Shown here piece after piece: positions 18,001-25,689 of a stretch of 64,000 bases of DNA. Under the pieces are notes generated by a model. It was not told where the DNA came from. It did no database searches and saw only the letters and a list, made by a program, of their open reading frames with translations. This DNA comes from Mastigocoleus testarum BC008 (GTDB lineage Bacteria; Cyanobacteriota; Cyanobacteriia; Cyanobacteriales; Nostocaceae). Each line of letters opens with the position of its first letter. Positions within the stretch are counted from its first letter, which is position 1. A program made the translations under genes and the position numbers. The stretch lies in assembly GCF_001456025.1 (NCBI RefSeq), contig NZ_LMTZ01000094.1, forward strand, positions 1 to 64,000, written 5' to 3'.

Positions 18001-18257
18001 ATACTTTTATACAACTAAATCAATATTCAGAAGCTTTAAAATATTTGCAAGCATCTCTGACAATTTTCAGTATGATTGGCAGTCGTGCCAATGAAGCAAA
18101 AACTTTAAAAAGTTTAGCCCAACTTTATCAAAATACTGGTAATTTAAATTTGGCTCTTGAATACTGCGACCAAGGTTTAGCTATTGCTACAGAATTACAA
18201 ATACCTTTGGCTGAGGAATGCCAAAAACTCAAAAACCAATTAATGGAGCAAGACTAA
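15030..18257 (+). CDS. STAND NTPase with N-terminal vWA-associated domain, family-B adaptor and TPR repeats
   Basis: 1075 residues. Residues 1-250 form an alpha-helical domain (RWLPPEYAVREVVAFERRFG) that I associate with vWA/SAV_2336-type conflict proteins. Residues about 260-640 are a STAND NTPase (Walker A GITGIGKTALGER near 289, Walker B YLIQIDSLD) very similar to that of the 553-residue protein. After an acidic linker, residues about 670-775 carry adaptor family B (IQPRWKRQGYRAVVNWLTKY, SNLEKVTGLLESFYHL, EDWE). The last 290 residues are about seven 40-residue TPRs (LGNAYKSLGEYKRAIEYYQQSL). STAND proteins oligomerise on ligand binding; the TPRs are the likely sensor. It overlaps the vWA gene by 17 bp. 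Confidence 0.82.
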   Translation: MTKTLEAVVRRRWLPPEYAVREVVAFERRFGKKHLALACHAALPLILTPELVNLIRINFLDTEDISWIAESDLLLSPLCRPIQEDIYEVEPCVREVLLVELEEKFPWRRPFQLAEFLHFYLDKQPDWKLRAELTRTQKWIAKAYLDPDTTIQEITQELEKSLPEENPVLGLSGQSYFPHLVEILAEPLERTNLWDEHQYLVNTTRALAKLLAGEREGLREEVEVEEVGKGELILISPGIGQLLQDPENEPQPTTSPNFFAYDEAWVGRESLINNLISRIRGSCRLLVLVGITGIGKTALGERLAVESKDWFEDWNNYLQENFDNQEQSADFGSVAARLLEKCGEPITSEEHKDTQRLLNRLVRHLQENRYLIQIDSLDTILEGNEEEGWSDFIDEWWVKFFEDFLKRDFCKSSIILTSLDFPQQIEEKGHRFQNFLYFQPVSGLEKPEQLALFGNTGLDVNNEAEGRPFLERIGQAYEGHPLALRVIAGEIVNHPFNKNVLAYWKKYGNEVEEVEKAIEEAISGRFTVGADDQYNLHKYTRDLRRNVKSRLENTFNRLKTQVPDAYKLLLETSVYRGSVPEDFWLSHLEDWDIDEEAQEKALNILRDRYLVEELIDENNQVMLKQHNLIRGVSLEHLKQLDKLDEEEEADISNQNDREEDLTNLEIPPDRQSILTKLGIEPEFVKSIQPRWKRQGYRAVVNWLTKYKPQPDASNLEKVTGLLESFYHLCELEDWETASKILVSHLETPTQEELYNQLGTWGYYYQQINLCKKLIHKLNYKLDIELLTTFGNSYYALGDYSIAINYLEQSLKTAQQIDDYLSKSNALVSLGKVYEALGDYSRAIKLNEQSLSITKEINNRKGEAQALINLGVVYYDIANYVKSMSYSEQGLSIAIEINDKQSEGIALGNLGNVSLALGQYQKAIYYYQQYLAMAREIGDRLNEGRCLGTLGNAYKSLGEYKRAIEYYQQSLIIAKEIGDRRGEGEALYNLGNTFIQLNQYSEALKYLQASLTIFSMIGSRANEAKTLKSLAQLYQNTGNLNLALEYCDQGLAIATELQIPLAEECQKLKNQLMEQD

Positions 18258-19217
18258 TTGAATAATTATAAAATATTTTATGATTTAAAAACAAATGATA
18301 TTATCCAGCTTGAAACTGCTTTTGTTAGCTTGCTTAATCAAATCGACACTGTTGCTGGAAGACGGAGTATTTTATTAGCTGCGGGTATTGATAATTACTT
18401 TATTTCCGAACTCAACCTTAACTTAAATATTAGAGAATTTACCAATATATTAGTTTCTAAATTTATAGATATTCCCATATCTAGTCAACGACCATGTTAC
18501 CATCCATTAATAGTATTTTTAGATTATTTGCTTCAACAACCACAACGAAAATATAACCTAGATGATGAAGCCTTAGAAATATTGAACAAAGTATATGTCA
18601 TCGGTCAACACAAAATCAAAAATTTACTTACTGAACTGAGAAATTACAGCCCGGAATCTAATTCAAAAACCAACGATAAACTAAGTAAGTATTTAGAGAA
18701 GATTAGTCACCAATTAAGTAGTGAAGGATGTCTGTCTCTACAAAAGAATCTGAGCTATGAAAATCAGCAGTTAAATCTTGTTGGTAAGATAACAAATTTT
18801 GAGCTTCCTTTTGGATTATTTAATATGAGAGGGGATGCTTTCTTTATTTTCTCTTACTTTGAATCCATTAATATCAAAATTTTAAGACGGTATTCTAGCT
18901 TGTGCCTACAATATGCCACAGAAAAATCTACATCATCTACTGTTGGGCAAATTATAAATGCGAGAGTGCCTTCTAATATTTGTTTTGCGATCGCTGTTAT
19001 TGATGATTCAAAAGAAAATACTACAAACACAATACGGACAGAAAATCCCTTTGATATAGATACAGATACATTATGGTACAAAGTTCCTGTAGTTTACAGC
19101 TTAAATGAAGCAAGACTTTATTATTACGACCGCCCTTCATCATTTTGGGAAAACTTCAAAGGTGAGATTGTATGGAAAAAGTTGAGAGAGGTGATTGAAA
19201 AATTTTTGACACCATAA
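18258..19217 (+). CDS. Adaptor (family A) fused to an unrecognised C-terminal domain
   Basis: 319 residues starting at a TTG right after the previous stop codon; the start is supported by alignment of NNYKIFYDL with the paralogous SNSKIFSDL of the next gene. Residues 1-130 are family-A adaptor (GRRSILLAAGIDNYFISELN, HPLIVFLDYLL, YNLDDEALEIL). Residues about 140-319 (FELPFGLFNMRGDAFFIFSY, ARVPSNICFAIAVIDDS, SFWENFKGEIVWKKLREVIE) match nothing I know. They form a compact, mainly beta-rich segment and take the place an effector normally has in such proteins. The stop codon lies inside a 14-bp tandem repeat. Confidence 0.65.
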   Translation: MNNYKIFYDLKTNDIIQLETAFVSLLNQIDTVAGRRSILLAAGIDNYFISELNLNLNIREFTNILVSKFIDIPISSQRPCYHPLIVFLDYLLQQPQRKYNLDDEALEILNKVYVIGQHKIKNLLTELRNYSPESNSKTNDKLSKYLEKISHQLSSEGCLSLQKNLSYENQQLNLVGKITNFELPFGLFNMRGDAFFIFSYFESINIKILRRYSSLCLQYATEKSTSSTVGQIINARVPSNICFAIAVIDDSKENTTNTIRTENPFDIDTDTLWYKVPVVYSLNEARLYYYDRPSSFWENFKGEIVWKKLREVIEKFLTP

Positions 19218-19266
19218 CTTTGAAACCATAACTTTGAAACCATAATTCTAAAACCATAATTCTAAA
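19211..19266. repeat. 14-bp tandem repeat, four units
   Basis: Two units ACCATAACTTTGAA followed by two units ACCATAATTCTAAA. The first unit contains the stop codon of the upstream 319-residue gene; the array fills most of the gap before the next gene. Confidence 0.75.
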
Positions 19267-19307
19267 ACTGTATTCTATTAGGTAGTTCTTTTGTGAGGAA
19301 GTATTAA

Positions 19308-20933
19308 ATGAGTAATTCTAAAATATTTTCCGATTTAGAACTAAATCATACCATTGAGCTAGAATCCGCTCTTCAAAATTTATTTATTAATATCGATGGT
19401 GTCGCTGGAAGACGAGGTATCCTGAGAAATGCTGGTATTGATAATCACTTTATTGCGAATTTCGACTTCAACTTAGGTATTAACGAATTTACCACGATCT
19501 TAGTTTCTAAATTTAAAGATTATTCAGTATCTAGGAAAAATCCAAGCCATCCATTGGTCAAACTTTTATCTTATATACTTAGACAACCACAAAAATATAA
19601 TTTAGATGACGAAGATATAAAAATATTTACAGAAATTCTTTCAATTGGGCGCAAAAAAATTGAAGCTTTTCAAACTAATACTACTGAGACAAAAACTGAC
19701 TTATCCATACCCGCGCAAGAAAAATTAGACCAAAAATTAACTGGTCAGCAGCACCAAAAATTAACAGACGCGTTAATTGCAGCATTTCCTTCTCGACAAA
19801 AACTTGCGATGTTCCTCAGCTTCGAACTTGATAAAGAACTGGATGCAATAGCAATGGGTGATAATTTAAGGGAAATAGTTTTTAAACTCATTGAAACAGC
19901 GAAGTCGGAGGAATGGCTTGATGAATTGATAAAAGGTGCCCGTAAATCAAATCCTGGAAACCAAGCTTTATTATTATTTGAGCAGGAGTATTACCGCGAT
20001 ACTCCTAATGACAATTTAAATATTTATAAAACTAATACTACTAAAACAAAACCTGACTTATTTATACCCCCTGAAGATGAATTAGAATATCAAGTTGAAG
20101 AACAACCTTGGTATGCTTCTAGTTTCCCAGAATTAGAAGAAACTGCTGAAGAAGAATGTAACTCAATTAAATCCGAAATTGATGTCGTTCTTATTACCGC
20201 AACAAATACAGAATTAAAAGCAGTCGCAAACTTACTCCAACCTTATCCTGAAAAGCAAAAGATTTTGCTGGTTTATTCTGGACCAGAAACCTACTATATC
20301 GGACAATTTGGCGCGTGGAAAACTGTTGTCACTAAATGTCGCATGGGTTCAATTGGTGAAGGTTCAGTTATTCTCGCAACTGAACAAGCTCAACGTCTGT
20401 GGAATCCCAGAGCTATTATCATGGTCGGCATAGCTTTTGGTAAAGACCCAATAAAACAAAGGATTGCAGATGTATTAGTAGCTTCCCAGATTATTTCCTA
20501 CGAACAGCAGCGTGCTGGTGCAGAAAAAATCGAGTATCGCGGTACCATCCCTCCAAGCAATACAACGTTACTGAATCGTTTTGAGAACATTCAAAATTGG
20601 GATTTTACTTGTCCTAACGGTCGAAAATCTGAAATTAAGATTGGTCCTATTCTTTCAGGGGAAAAATTAGTGGACGATCCAGTTTTTAAAGCCAAGTTGT
20701 TCGAGCAGTTTCCCCAAGCGATTGGAGGAGAAATGGAAGGAGCTGGTTTATGTGCTGCTTCTGGACGCGTCGGTACAGCCTGGATTTTAGTAAAATCTAT
20801 TTGTGACTGGGGAGATGGGAAGAAACATAAAAAGCATCAACCCTTAGCTGCTGCTGCTGCTGCTTCGCTAGTACATCAGGTTTTGTCACAAAAAACTGTT
20901 CTCAATGCAGTCAAAAAGCCGTTAAATAACTAA
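19308..20933 (+). CDS. Double-adaptor nucleoside phosphorylase/nucleosidase effector
   Basis: 541 residues. Residues 1-125 are family-A adaptor (SKIFSDLELNHTIELESAL, GRRGILRNAGIDNHFI). Residues about 150-232 match the effector-associated domain EAD1 pattern (LTDALIAAFPSRQKLAMFLS, LDAIAMGDNLREIVFKLIE, ARKSNPGNQALL). Residues about 287-535 are a phosphorylase/MTAN-like nucleosidase (VVLITATNTELKAV, MGSIGEGSVILATEQAQ, MVGIAFG, and the substrate-binding GGEMEGAGL with KSICDWGDG near the end). In STAND-linked systems such enzymes are thought to act as toxic effectors that deplete nucleotides. Two adaptors in one protein imply two upstream partners; family A matches the 553-residue NTPase. A partner with EAD1 is not in the window. 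Confidence 0.85.
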   Translation: MSNSKIFSDLELNHTIELESALQNLFINIDGVAGRRGILRNAGIDNHFIANFDFNLGINEFTTILVSKFKDYSVSRKNPSHPLVKLLSYILRQPQKYNLDDEDIKIFTEILSIGRKKIEAFQTNTTETKTDLSIPAQEKLDQKLTGQQHQKLTDALIAAFPSRQKLAMFLSFELDKELDAIAMGDNLREIVFKLIETAKSEEWLDELIKGARKSNPGNQALLLFEQEYYRDTPNDNLNIYKTNTTKTKPDLFIPPEDELEYQVEEQPWYASSFPELEETAEEECNSIKSEIDVVLITATNTELKAVANLLQPYPEKQKILLVYSGPETYYIGQFGAWKTVVTKCRMGSIGEGSVILATEQAQRLWNPRAIIMVGIAFGKDPIKQRIADVLVASQIISYEQQRAGAEKIEYRGTIPPSNTTLLNRFENIQNWDFTCPNGRKSEIKIGPILSGEKLVDDPVFKAKLFEQFPQAIGGEMEGAGLCAASGRVGTAWILVKSICDWGDGKKHKKHQPLAAAAAASLVHQVLSQKTVLNAVKKPLNN

Positions 20934-20994
20934 TAATTAAGTAAGTTTTTATCTAAAATAAAATTTAAAACATCAAAATAACTAGCTCAAGATT

Positions 20995-21204
20995 ATGAGT
21001 GACCAAGCTGACTCAGAAACAAAACTTTTAGCAGAACTTGGTATCGATCCAACCGAACTGAAATCTATCAAACCCCGTTGGAAACGCACTCAATATAGAG
21101 CAATAGTTAATTGGCTCACAAAATATGAAGGTCTTAGATTAGAAAATGCATCAAATTTAGAAAAAGCAAAGGGGCGTCTAGAAGCATTTCACCATCTTTA
21201 CTAA
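20995..21204 (+). CDS. Stand-alone family-B adaptor, possibly a truncated gene
   Basis: 69 residues made almost only of the family-B adaptor core: LGIDPTELKSIKPRWKRTQY, IVNWLTKYE, NASNLEKAKGRLEAFHHLY. The 1075- and 645-residue proteins carry the same segment followed by a DW-containing half and TPRs, both missing here. The frame stops right after HHLY, where homologues continue, so it may be the 5' relic of a longer TPR protein. It could also work as a dominant, effector-free adaptor. The debris just downstream favours truncation. Confidence 0.5.
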   Translation: MSDQADSETKLLAELGIDPTELKSIKPRWKRTQYRAIVNWLTKYEGLRLENASNLEKAKGRLEAFHHLY

Positions 21205-21243
21205 AATTTTAGGATAACAATTAGTGGATGACCCAGCTTTATA
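21205..21243 (+). pseudogene. Relic of a nucleosidase coding sequence
   Basis: Read in frame, this stretch gives KILG, stop, QLVDDPAL, stop. It resembles PILSGEKLVDDPVF of the 541-residue nucleosidase upstream. Only about a dozen codons remain. It suggests that a second nucleosidase gene was lost here. Confidence 0.4.
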
Positions 21244-21286
21244 GCTATTATTACCATCAATATTTATAAGCTAAGTGAAACAAAAA

Positions 21287-23212
21287 ATGATAGATCCAGC
21301 TAATTCTAAAAATCCTGATATATCAGAAAAAAGTGAAGATGATTTTTCAATATTAATTCCAGGCTTAAAATTTTGGGATAATATTCAGCCTAGTTTCATA
21401 TCCAATAAAGATAACTATTCAAGAATCAAAAGAGCAAATTATAGAGCAGTAAAAAACTGGTTAACAAAGTATAAGTTTAATCATCATAAATCTTCTAATT
21501 TGGAAAAGATCCAAGGCTATTTGGAAGCATTTCACCATTTATCTGCGGCAGAAGACTGGGATAATTTAAAAAAGCTGAGTTCTTTATCTTTAAGTCCTGC
21601 ATTAGAAGAGAATTTAGATAATCAACTTGGAAATTGGAGTTATTTTCAAAAACAAATAGAATTGTATTCAGTTTTACTTGATAAAGTAGAACCATCATTT
21701 CAAATTATCTGTTTGCAAGGATTAGGGAATGCGTATCATGCATTGGGAGACCGTAAAAGTGCCATTCAATACAATCAAAGAAGTATTACTCTTTGCCAGA
21801 GTACAAAAAATTGTAAAAGCGAGGGTAGAACTTTAGGAAATTTAGGCAACATTTATAACTCTATGGGTGAATATCACAAGGCGGTTGAATACCACCAAAA
21901 AGCCATAGAAATCACAAGGGAAGTGGGAGATACAAAAGCAGAAGGTACATTTTTAGGAAATCTAGCAAATAGTTACTATGCACTGGGTGAATATTCCAAG
22001 GCGATTGAATTTTACACGGATAGTTTGGATATTCTTGAAAGTTATGAAGATTGGTTAGCTGTAGAACGTTTTTTAGGAAATCTAGGGTCTGTTTATATAT
22101 CCTTAGGTGAGCTTTCCAATGCGATAGATTATTTAGAAGACAGTTTACACATAGCACAAGAAATTGGTGATCGATTTGGTGAGGGAATTGCTTTAGGCAA
22201 ATTAGGATTGATTTATCATAATCAGGGAGAATACTCTCAAGCAATTGAATGTCACCAACAAAATTTGAATATTGCAAGAGAAATTTCAGACAGAGCTGGA
22301 GAAGGTGAAGCCTTAGGAAATTTGGGACTATTATACAAGTCTATTGGTGAATATAAAACAGCAGTAGAATATCACCAAAAAAGCTTAACAGTTGCTCAAA
22401 CTATTGGAGATCGACAAGGTGAAGGGAGAGCATTAGGTAATGTCGGTGATGCCCTGTGTGCTATGGGTAATTATCAAAATGGAATAGAATATAGCCAACA
22501 AAGTCTCAAAATTTTTCAGCAAATTGGCTATCGGGAAGGAGAAGCATCTGCTTTTAATAGCTTAGGATATATATATTACATACAGGGAAAATATAATGAA
22601 GCTATTGAACTCCATTGCGAGAGCTTAGCTATTTTTGAACAACTTGGAAATCGCCTAGAGCAGGGTACAATTTTCGGAGACTTGGGAAATGTTTATTTAT
22701 CACAACGCGATTATCCGAAAGCACTAAATTATCATCAGCAGAGTCTGAAAATTAGTAAAGAATTAGGCGATCAAGCGGGCGAAGGAATAGCCCTGATGAA
22801 TTTAGGCTTAGTGTATGAAGGTCTTAACGATCGCAATCTAGCTCTTAAATATTATCGAGATAGTTTAGATATTGCCAAAAAAATTGGCGATATCAGTACA
22901 GAAGGTGCTGTTTTAAGTTGTATTGGAAATACGCTGGTTAACCTCAAGGATTATGAGGCTGCTTTAACACCCTTAAATGAAGCTCTTGAAATTTGCTCTC
23001 GAATTGGAGATTTAACTGTTGAAGCTGAAACTCTAGGTAGTTTAGCAAATCTTTATTACGGCTTGGGTAATTTTGAACATGCACTGGAATATTGTAATCA
23101 TGCCCTAAAAATCTCTACAGAATTGGGTATCCCGTTAGTGCAATTTTGTCAAAAACTTAAAGAAAAGCTGTTGAACGAATATTCAGAAATGAATGATTCT
23201 GGAAATATGTAG
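21287..23212 (+). CDS. TPR-repeat protein with N-terminal family-B adaptor
   Basis: About 641 residues. Residues about 30-130 are a family-B adaptor (SRIKRANYRAVKNWLTKY, SNLEKIQGYLEAFHHL, EDWDNL). The remainder is about twelve 40-residue TPRs of the LGN/Rapsyn kind (LGNLGNIYNSMGEYHKAVEY then HQKAIEITREVGD). It has no NTPase or enzyme domain. By domain logic it pairs with the 1075-residue STAND protein through the shared adaptor and may extend its sensor surface. A GTG 12 bp upstream is an alternative start. It sits at the right end of the island and shares its strand with the preceding genes. Confidence 0.8.
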   Translation: MIDPANSKNPDISEKSEDDFSILIPGLKFWDNIQPSFISNKDNYSRIKRANYRAVKNWLTKYKFNHHKSSNLEKIQGYLEAFHHLSAAEDWDNLKKLSSLSLSPALEENLDNQLGNWSYFQKQIELYSVLLDKVEPSFQIICLQGLGNAYHALGDRKSAIQYNQRSITLCQSTKNCKSEGRTLGNLGNIYNSMGEYHKAVEYHQKAIEITREVGDTKAEGTFLGNLANSYYALGEYSKAIEFYTDSLDILESYEDWLAVERFLGNLGSVYISLGELSNAIDYLEDSLHIAQEIGDRFGEGIALGKLGLIYHNQGEYSQAIECHQQNLNIAREISDRAGEGEALGNLGLLYKSIGEYKTAVEYHQKSLTVAQTIGDRQGEGRALGNVGDALCAMGNYQNGIEYSQQSLKIFQQIGYREGEASAFNSLGYIYYIQGKYNEAIELHCESLAIFEQLGNRLEQGTIFGDLGNVYLSQRDYPKALNYHQQSLKISKELGDQAGEGIALMNLGLVYEGLNDRNLALKYYRDSLDIAKKIGDISTEGAVLSCIGNTLVNLKDYEAALTPLNEALEICSRIGDLTVEAETLGSLANLYYGLGNFEHALEYCNHALKISTELGIPLVQFCQKLKEKLLNEYSEMNDSGNM

Positions 23213-23331
23213 TATTCCTAAATCTGTTATAAATTCTCCTCATTCTTTTCCAGTCCGGAGTAGTTTGTATTTAGATATTCGCAAAAAATACCCTAATTTC
23301 CTTGCTTCCTCATCATCTAACAAGCCAAACA

Positions 23332-23377
23332 AACATAAAAGTTATCAGCAAGCCAGATATTCTTTTGAGCTTGCTGC
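23332..23377 (+). repeat. Direct repeat flanking the conflict island, right copy
   Basis: Matches 10863-10908 at about 42 of 46 positions. It lies 120 bp past the end of the TPR gene, inside a short open stretch that reads HKSYQQARYSF like the left copy. Confidence 0.6.
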
Positions 23378-23496
23378 GTGCATTACATAAAAAATATCTG
23401 AATCTGAATAAATTATTAAAAGTGTAGATTTGTAAACCTGCGCTTTTGGTAAGTGCTTCTGGTTATTACTTCATAATAAATGTCCAGGAGAAGCCT

Positions 23497-23997
23497 ATGC
23501 TTGATAATTTTCCATTTTTGAATGACCATAATCTACCATATCCCGACACGATTCACCCAATTGTGGTACATTTCGTCATCGCAATGGTACTATTTGCTGT
23601 TGCTTGTGATGTTATTGGCTATTTCACAGGTAACGAGCGTTTGCATGAGGTAAGTTGGTGGAATATATTTATCGCTACGATTTCCATCTTCATTGCCATT
23701 ATTTTCGGTCAGTTTGAAGCAGGTTTGGCGCAGCCTTACGAACAGGCGCAATCAGTTTTGAGTTTACATACCCTAATTGGTTGGTCTTTATCAGGAATTC
23801 TGGCTGCAGTTACAGCTTGGCGCTATGTTCTCAGACGACGTAACCCGAAGAAAATTCCGTTTTCATTTCTCGGAATGGGTTTAGTGCTAACGGCTGTAGT
23901 ATTTGTACAGGTGTATTTAGGAGATAAATTGGTGTGGGTTTACGGGCTTCACACCGTACCAGTAGTTGAAGCGATTAAGGAGGGGGTTTTACGATGA
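23497..23997 (+). CDS. DUF2231 membrane protein, first of a pair
   Basis: 167 residues with the DUF2231 entry motif TIHPIVVHFVIAMVLF and four hydrophobic helices, plus a basic loop (RYVLRRRNPKK). I take the ATG at 23497, preceded by AGGAGAA, rather than the upstream GTG. The stop overlaps the next start (ATGA), so the two are coupled. DUF2231 proteins are of uncertain biochemical role; some are linked to haem or redox proteins. Here the pair precedes the oxidase genes on the same strand, which suggests a role in assembly or function of that oxidase. Confidence 0.8.
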   Translation: MLDNFPFLNDHNLPYPDTIHPIVVHFVIAMVLFAVACDVIGYFTGNERLHEVSWWNIFIATISIFIAIIFGQFEAGLAQPYEQAQSVLSLHTLIGWSLSGILAAVTAWRYVLRRRNPKKIPFSFLGMGLVLTAVVFVQVYLGDKLVWVYGLHTVPVVEAIKEGVLR

Positions 23998-24599
23998 ACT
24001 CCGAACTTATAGAGCAGGTGGGAGGACAATTAGGTGCAAACGGATTACCCTACTCGATTCCAATTCATCCTAATTTAGTCCATTTGACCCTAGGTTTATT
24101 CATTATCGGTATTACGTTTGATATTTTAGGAGTTCTCTATCCCCTGCAAAAGTGGGTATTTAAATATTTAGAAATTCCTGTCAGCCGCTCCAACTTTTTT
24201 GATGTTGGTTGGTACAACATGGTGGCTTCAAGCATTATCACCTTTTTTACTGTGGCAGCTGGTTTTTACGAAATCATGTTGGCGCAACCACCCACGGGTC
24301 TCAAAAGTGCTTGGGGGCTGCAAGCAATGGAAACAATGCTTTGGCATGGAGTGGGGGGCGTTATTTTATTTGCGCTGATTGTTGGTATGACTGTTTGGCG
24401 GGGCGTTCAGCGTTTTATTTTGCGTTGTAATGCTGAAAACCAAGTGCAGTGGAGTTATTTAGCTTTAGGTGCTGTAATTATGTTCGTCATGTATGTGCAT
24501 GGAACTTTAGGAGCACAACTTGCTGCCGAATTTGGCGTCCACAATACAGCCGATCGCTTGTTACGGTTAGGCGACAATCTCAATGCAATGTTGAAGTGA
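23994..24599 (+). CDS. DUF2231 membrane protein, second of a pair
   Basis: 201 residues. It repeats the domain pattern of its neighbour: IPIHPNLVHLTLGLFIIGIT near the N-terminus, then three further hydrophobic helices, with histidines (AMETMLWHGVGG, MYVHGTLGAQL) that could sit near the membrane face. The start overlaps the previous stop by 4 bp. A 157-bp gap separates it from the oxidase subunit II gene, so it is probably the same transcription unit. Confidence 0.8.
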   Translation: MNSELIEQVGGQLGANGLPYSIPIHPNLVHLTLGLFIIGITFDILGVLYPLQKWVFKYLEIPVSRSNFFDVGWYNMVASSIITFFTVAAGFYEIMLAQPPTGLKSAWGLQAMETMLWHGVGGVILFALIVGMTVWRGVQRFILRCNAENQVQWSYLALGAVIMFVMYVHGTLGAQLAAEFGVHNTADRLLRLGDNLNAMLK

Positions 24600-24756
24600 A
24601 CGAATATAGGGAACAGGGAACGGGGAGTAGAGAAAAGGATTAGAGGAGAAAGGGAGCAGGGAGGAAAGGAGTAGTAACAATTTATCAATCATTACCCAAT
24701 CCCTAGTCGCCAATCTCCAGTCACAAATCCCCAACCCCCAACAAAGGAAACGAAAA

Positions 24757-25689
24757 ATGAACATCTGGAATTTTTTCAGAAGAATTCTGATACTGATCGC
24801 AAGTGCGATCGCTTTGACGGTTACGAGTTTATGGGTCGGTCAGCAGGCTTATTCCTGGTTACCACCACAAGGTGCGGCTGAATCTGTATTAATTGATAAT
24901 TTAATCAGTTTTTTGGTCACCCTGGGAGCTTTTATATTTTTGGGAGTCACGGGTGTTGTTGTATACTCCCTAATCTTCCATCGTGCTGCTCCTGGTGATA
25001 CTAGTGATGGACCCCCAATTGAGGGAAATCTAACTTTGGAAATTGTCTGGACAGTAATTCCAGTGATGTTGGTATTTTGGATTGCCGGTTACAGCTATCA
25101 AATTTATCAACAAATGGGAGTCCAAGGTTCGGATGAGTTGATGAAGTTACAGGTACCTGGAATTGAATCAGCCTATGCTGCAACCATGGAGTCTCCAAAT
25201 CAAGCTGTTACAGATATTGATGTCACTGCTAAGCAGTGGGCTTGGATATTTCATTATCCTGAAAGAAATGTAACCAGTACCGAATTACATTTACCAGCTA
25301 ATGAACACGTGCGGTTAGCTTTACAGTCAGAGGATGTGATTCATGGATTTTATATTCCTGGCTTCCGACTCAAGCAAGATATTATTCCCAACACCACAAT
25401 TGACTTTGAATTTACTCCAGTACGCGAGGGTAAATATCGGTTAACTGATTCCCAATATAGCGGGACTTATTTTGCCACCATGGAAGCGAATGTAATTGTT
25501 GAATCCCCAGAAGAGTATCACAAATGGTTGAAAGCTGCGGCTAAAAATCAGCTAGTTCCGGCAAAAAATCAAGCGGCTTTGGAATACGCTCAAGCCTCTG
25601 AGTCTGGATTTCCTAATGGCTGGGCTACTGTTGTTCCCGCACAACCTCCTCTGGTTAATTATTCCGGTGGAAAGGAAGATAAACAATGA
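24757..25689 (+). CDS. Terminal oxidase subunit II lacking the CuA site (ARTO type)
   Basis: 310 residues. Two N-terminal membrane helices (one with VTLGAFIFLGVTGVVVYSLI) are followed by a periplasmic cupredoxin domain (WAWIFHYPE, DVIHGFYIPGFRLKQDIIPN). Where cytochrome c oxidases have the CuA ligands CxExCGxxH, this protein reads DSQYSGTYFATM, so both cysteines and the histidine are gone. That is the mark of quinol-type or alternative respiratory terminal oxidases of cyanobacteria, which do not take electrons through CuA. The stop overlaps the subunit I start by 4 bp. The CuA loss is seen directly; the ARTO name and electron donor follow from family knowledge. Confidence 0.88.
   Translation: MNIWNFFRRILILIASAIALTVTSLWVGQQAYSWLPPQGAAESVLIDNLISFLVTLGAFIFLGVTGVVVYSLIFHRAAPGDTSDGPPIEGNLTLEIVWTVIPVMLVFWIAGYSYQIYQQMGVQGSDELMKLQVPGIESAYAATMESPNQAVTDIDVTAKQWAWIFHYPERNVTSTELHLPANEHVRLALQSEDVIHGFYIPGFRLKQDIIPNTTIDFEFTPVREGKYRLTDSQYSGTYFATMEANVIVESPEEYHKWLKAAAKNQLVPAKNQAALEYAQASESGFPNGWATVVPAQPPLVNYSGGKEDKQ

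Noticed and set aside
23193..23390. 65-codon frame overlapping the end of the TPR gene
   Set aside because: No start signal and composition unlike a real gene; only its last part shares the HKSYQQARYSF relic with 10841-10945, which I report as a repeat.
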